Of a DNA stretch of 64,000 bases, positions 62,101-64,000 are shown in pieces. The position numbers were made by a program, and so were the translations under genes. This DNA comes from CAZAYP01 sp964489425 [NCBI: uncultured Verrucomicrobiota bacterium]. Its GTDB lineage: Bacteria; Verrucomicrobiota; Kiritimatiellia; RZYC01. The number at the start of each line of letters is the position of its first letter. Within the stretch, counting starts at the first letter, position 1. Below the pieces are notes generated by a model. It was not told where the DNA came from, ran no database searches, and saw only the letters and a list, made by a program, of their open reading frames with translations. Location of the stretch: positions 1 through 64,000 of the forward strand of contig CAZAYP010000026.1 of the NCBI GenBank assembly GCA_964489425.1, given 5' to 3'.

Positions 62101-64000
62101 CATCACCTTCACCCTGTACCCGTTCCGCGTGCTGGGCGGCATTGCTCTTGCTGATTTCTTTAGCGCGGATGACGGCGGCGCCACGCTTGAAGACGCCATC
62201 TATGAGCTGGACTGGGATTATGCCGGCACGCTGAATGCTTTCGTGACGTTCGCCGCCTGCGACACGGCGTTCCCCTCCACAGACAGTGATGGCGATGGTC
62301 TCCCGGATTGGTGGGAAACCCTGCACGGCTTGGACCCGCGCATTCCCAACGGCGTCAACGGCGCCTGGGGCGACCCGGACGGCGACGGCCTGAACAACCG
62401 GGCTGAATATTTAGCCGGAACCGACCCGAACGATGTGGACACCAACAACGACGGCACGTGCGACTATTTCACCCGCGGCACCAACGGCCTGTGTTACGGC
62501 GAACTCTACACGGACAACGACCAGATGTACGATGCCTGGGAGGCGGAATATGCCAATGGGCCCAGCCCGCTGATTTATGATGCCGAAAGTGACCAAGATG
62601 CCGATCGCTGGAGCAACCGGGCGGAGTACTTGGCCGGCACCAGCCCGTCGGATTTCAATAGTCACCCCATGCCCTGGATGGTGTTCACGTTCGTGTACTA
62701 TGGGGCTTATGGCAACGCGCCGATCATCGTCAACGCTTACAGCGATCCGGCCATGGACGGGGTCCCGGATGCCACCTTCACGGTCGATGCCACTGCCAAA
62801 CTGTACCCGGTGGTCGAGGCGGTACAGACGCCGACCTATGGCTTTTTGCGCCAGGGCATGACGTGGTTCCAGGCGATCGTGGACCGCAATGGCGATGGCG
62901 CGTGGAGCGCGGGTGAGCCGACCGCTGTCGCCGTGGGTAACCCCATCAACATATCGGGGTTTGGGATGGCCCAGGTGACATTTGGGCTGACGGATAATTT
63001 GGCCGGGTACGGGCGCTTCGCGTGGACCGCGGTGGAGAATTATACGGGTTACCATCTCTCCCTGGTCAATCTGACGGCCGGCGGGCCGCCCGTGATTTAT
63101 CGCACGATCCGTGCGCCGCGCAGCTATTTCACGGAGGCGGACGCAAAATACGCCGGTTACAACGGTCTTCCCCATGGCGGTTACCAGTGGTACATTTACT
63201 CCGCCGATCGCAGCAAGGTACTGGAAACCGGGTTCTTTAACCAAGACACGGTTTATCCTTACACCATGGATACGCCGCTGGGTTGCAATGAGCATGTGAA
63301 GTTGGATTACGGTCTTGGTGGCGTTGGATTTCGTACGGATGACCATGCCACCCAGTACCGCCTGGAAGTGCGGCGCGATACAACCGATGGCACGCTGATG
63401 GTTTACCGGTCCGGGCCCTTGGAACTTCGCTATGACCGCAAAAACTGCGTGGCCATGCTGCCGTACGCCGGCGATAGCATCTATGGTGTGAATGGCGGGC
63501 TGACCAACGCCACCTATTATTGGCGGGTGCAGACCTTCAACCCGTTCCGGACCAGCGCGTTTTCTCCGTGGTGCCGTTTCACGGTGTCGTTGAGTTCCAA
63601 CGATACGCCCAGCGCGAGCGCCATCGGCGGCCGCATTTACTATTTCGGCGCCGGCCCCAGCAGCAACATCGTGGTGCAGGCCTTCGATTCGCCCGGGCTG
63701 AACAACGTGCCGGTATCCCAGTGCACGGTGGGTGCGCCGGGCGGGTTCGCCGTCATGGGCCTGCATGGCAGCCCCGAGGACAACCGGTCCTATTACCTGC
63801 GCGCGTTCATCGACCTGAACATGAACAAGGCTCTGGACTATTTCGAGCCGTACGGCGTGGTCAAGAACAGCCAGATCTATGCCGCGGATTATGACTTGCG
63901 CCAGCTGGTCGTGCCCGGCAGCCTGGTGGATGAAAAACTGCTCATCTATGACCGCGACACGGACAACGACGGCATGGCCGACTCGTGGGAGTGGCTGTAT
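59189..64000 (+). CDS. Second giant secreted LamG/TSP3 protein (3' end beyond window)
   Basis: The frame is open from ATG 59189 to the window edge (1604 residues, no stop). A signal peptide (WLMTVVLAAMISPLCSG) is followed by several Ig-like beta modules (about 30-420). Next come TSP3-like motifs (AGLPDWWEFEFFG, DFDHDGLNNRSEY), two LamG domains (about 528-705 and 712-910; FTLECWIKP, WTHLAGRLVDNQLTLLVDG; WTVESWVKT, GQLDEVRVW) and further repeats (DSDGDGLPDWWETLHGLDP, DPDGDGLNNRAEYLAGTDP). The region after about 1150 has Ig/fibronectin-like sequence and ends in DNDGMADSWEW. It is clearly related to the 3550-residue protein upstream. Confidence 0.85.
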   Translation, partial: MNNKTRIVWLMTVVLAAMISPLCSGITLVPPPPLTFTPPSLPWAQNNCVTITADAGDPAQVRITSSDPAVFQVQGGTEIFDLPATLSLLLLTNGVANLLIEKSPGNIVSAQVNVVFPINTLVISPHSLSAVGLGSTYNVKVSLFSGVGGLVALASDNPGVCIVAPASQTIGGSGQLDFTLTSVGVGSANLKATAPGYLDAGAVVTVSSSSNLAYAVVVNPSPVNVLTNGKVNVHLIRSVTMGSLSNDVDFFLGSLNDAIFNVSPNWVHFPATTFPTQSLSVVVTGLTAGTSYMQVTSSDPTKYAAKMVAVNVLDYVLKLPSNLVVRLGQSASYTAERVGDLSNPLVAALQAQSAFFLVQGDGGSYQAADNLTFPAGVNQVMFRIFGTHLTTATGTVLVASYLDSPPARAVVNVIDECSDVDEAGLPDWWEFEFFGAVGHAADEDFDHDGLNNRSEYRLYGYGFNPTVWNSYDPGVADGLSDPDSDSLLSEDEQDTYLTRPERSDTDDDLLGDAAEVTTETDPLISLSPYVPRALQFAATGAGMVNIQDDIPCGPTNRFNFTTFTLECWIKPAALSASGVRQPLITRSANNTVNTRLSYELGLNGGQPYVRFQSSGGQEIEAAVATTVPLNTWTHLAGRLVDNQLTLLVDGIAVRSQNTSLKAMQGKGDLVLGGAPGYVGMMRDIRIWKVGRTDADIARCRGMTMYYNEDAVEPGVLLVNGNDGHVRENSPNGNDVLEYWTVESWVKTTDADGGTILNRWCTPQPPAGDYNYFMEMDADGKVKVGFGGQYTKVKIEWTNGMMQIKSVETVVDLSARNHMQGVIKINDGKWHHVAYTRDAVSQNLYIDGLLDAKQDAYLYPMPGENELVMGGTPRQLVGPLVIGYELAGQLDEVRVWMEALSQTELRNVMRQNLQGNDPRLVSYFNFDNYKAGELTVLDRAALYTEPPTHDIDMGILAPDATVSSGRITPAKDITFTLYPFRVLGGIALADFFSADDGGATLEDAIYELDWDYAGTLNAFVTFAACDTAFPSTDSDGDGLPDWWETLHGLDPRIPNGVNGAWGDPDGDGLNNRAEYLAGTDPNDVDTNNDGTCDYFTRGTNGLCYGELYTDNDQMYDAWEAEYANGPSPLIYDAESDQDADRWSNRAEYLAGTSPSDFNSHPMPWMVFTFVYYGAYGNAPIIVNAYSDPAMDGVPDATFTVDATAKLYPVVEAVQTPTYGFLRQGMTWFQAIVDRNGDGAWSAGEPTAVAVGNPINISGFGMAQVTFGLTDNLAGYGRFAWTAVENYTGYHLSLVNLTAGGPPVIYRTIRAPRSYFTEADAKYAGYNGLPHGGYQWYIYSADRSKVLETGFFNQDTVYPYTMDTPLGCNEHVKLDYGLGGVGFRTDDHATQYRLEVRRDTTDGTLMVYRSGPLELRYDRKNCVAMLPYAGDSIYGVNGGLTNATYYWRVQTFNPFRTSAFSPWCRFTVSLSSNDTPSASAIGGRIYYFGAGPSSNIVVQAFDSPGLNNVPVSQCTVGAPGGFAVMGLHGSPEDNRSYYLRAFIDLNMNKALDYFEPYGVVKNSQIYAADYDLRQLVVPGSLVDEKLLIYDRDTDNDGMADSWEWLY

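Overview
The window is GC-rich bacterial DNA from a Gram-negative, didermic organism: it encodes TolB, Pal, a complete DsbD and several signal-peptide proteins. Secreted proteins built from LamG and thrombospondin-type-3 modules, a membrane-anchored Ser/Thr kinase, an HprK-related kinase and intergenic palindromes all suggest the PVC group (Kiritimatiellota, Lentisphaerota or Verrucomicrobiota). That placement is an inference; no rRNA, tRNA or ribosomal protein gene is present. I saw no transposase, integrase, CRISPR array or prophage.

Layout. 1-2.5 kb: the end of one gene, a palindromic repeat, a chagasin-type protease inhibitor, a zinc-ribbon/PTS-EIIA fusion, and infA. 2.6-4.8 kb: TlpA-like lipoprotein plus DsbD (periplasmic thiol redox). 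4.8-11.1 kb: a tight six-gene operon of a membrane protein, a PspA/IM30 protein, a complete NMT1/THI5-type ABC importer and an AAA+ ATPase. 11.3-13.9 kb: convergent transmembrane Ser/Thr kinase. 13.9-20 kb: PIG-L deacetylase, Na/Pi cotransporter, GT9 heptosyltransferase-like enzyme, and a polyprenyl-phosphate glycosyltransferase/UbiA pair. 20-25.5 kb: two unknown small proteins and a MacAB-like ABC export system.

25.5-30.7 kb (minus strand): the most unusual locus. In transcription order it holds a 58-residue peptide with a Tat-like hydrophobic segment ending QSSV, an HprK-related kinase, a nucleotidyltransferase fused to a PqqD-like domain, a phosphohexomutase that has lost its phosphoserine and metal loop, and an intact phosphohexomutase. 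Gaps are 17 nt or less. I infer a peptide-phosphorylation or RiPP-like system.

30.7-37.1 kb: pal and tolB, glmS, then three minus-strand envelope proteins of unknown role. 37.2-46.6 kb: gatB, a secreted SGNH hydrolase with a duplicated cysteine-containing module, a polysaccharide deacetylase, a double-GNAT protein, the preTA dihydropyrimidine dehydrogenase pair and a GT4 glycosyltransferase. 46.8-64 kb: a small secreted protein translationally coupled to a 3550-residue LamG/TSP3 protein, a PIN toxin/antitoxin-like pair, a palindromic repeat, and a second giant LamG/TSP3 protein that runs off the window.
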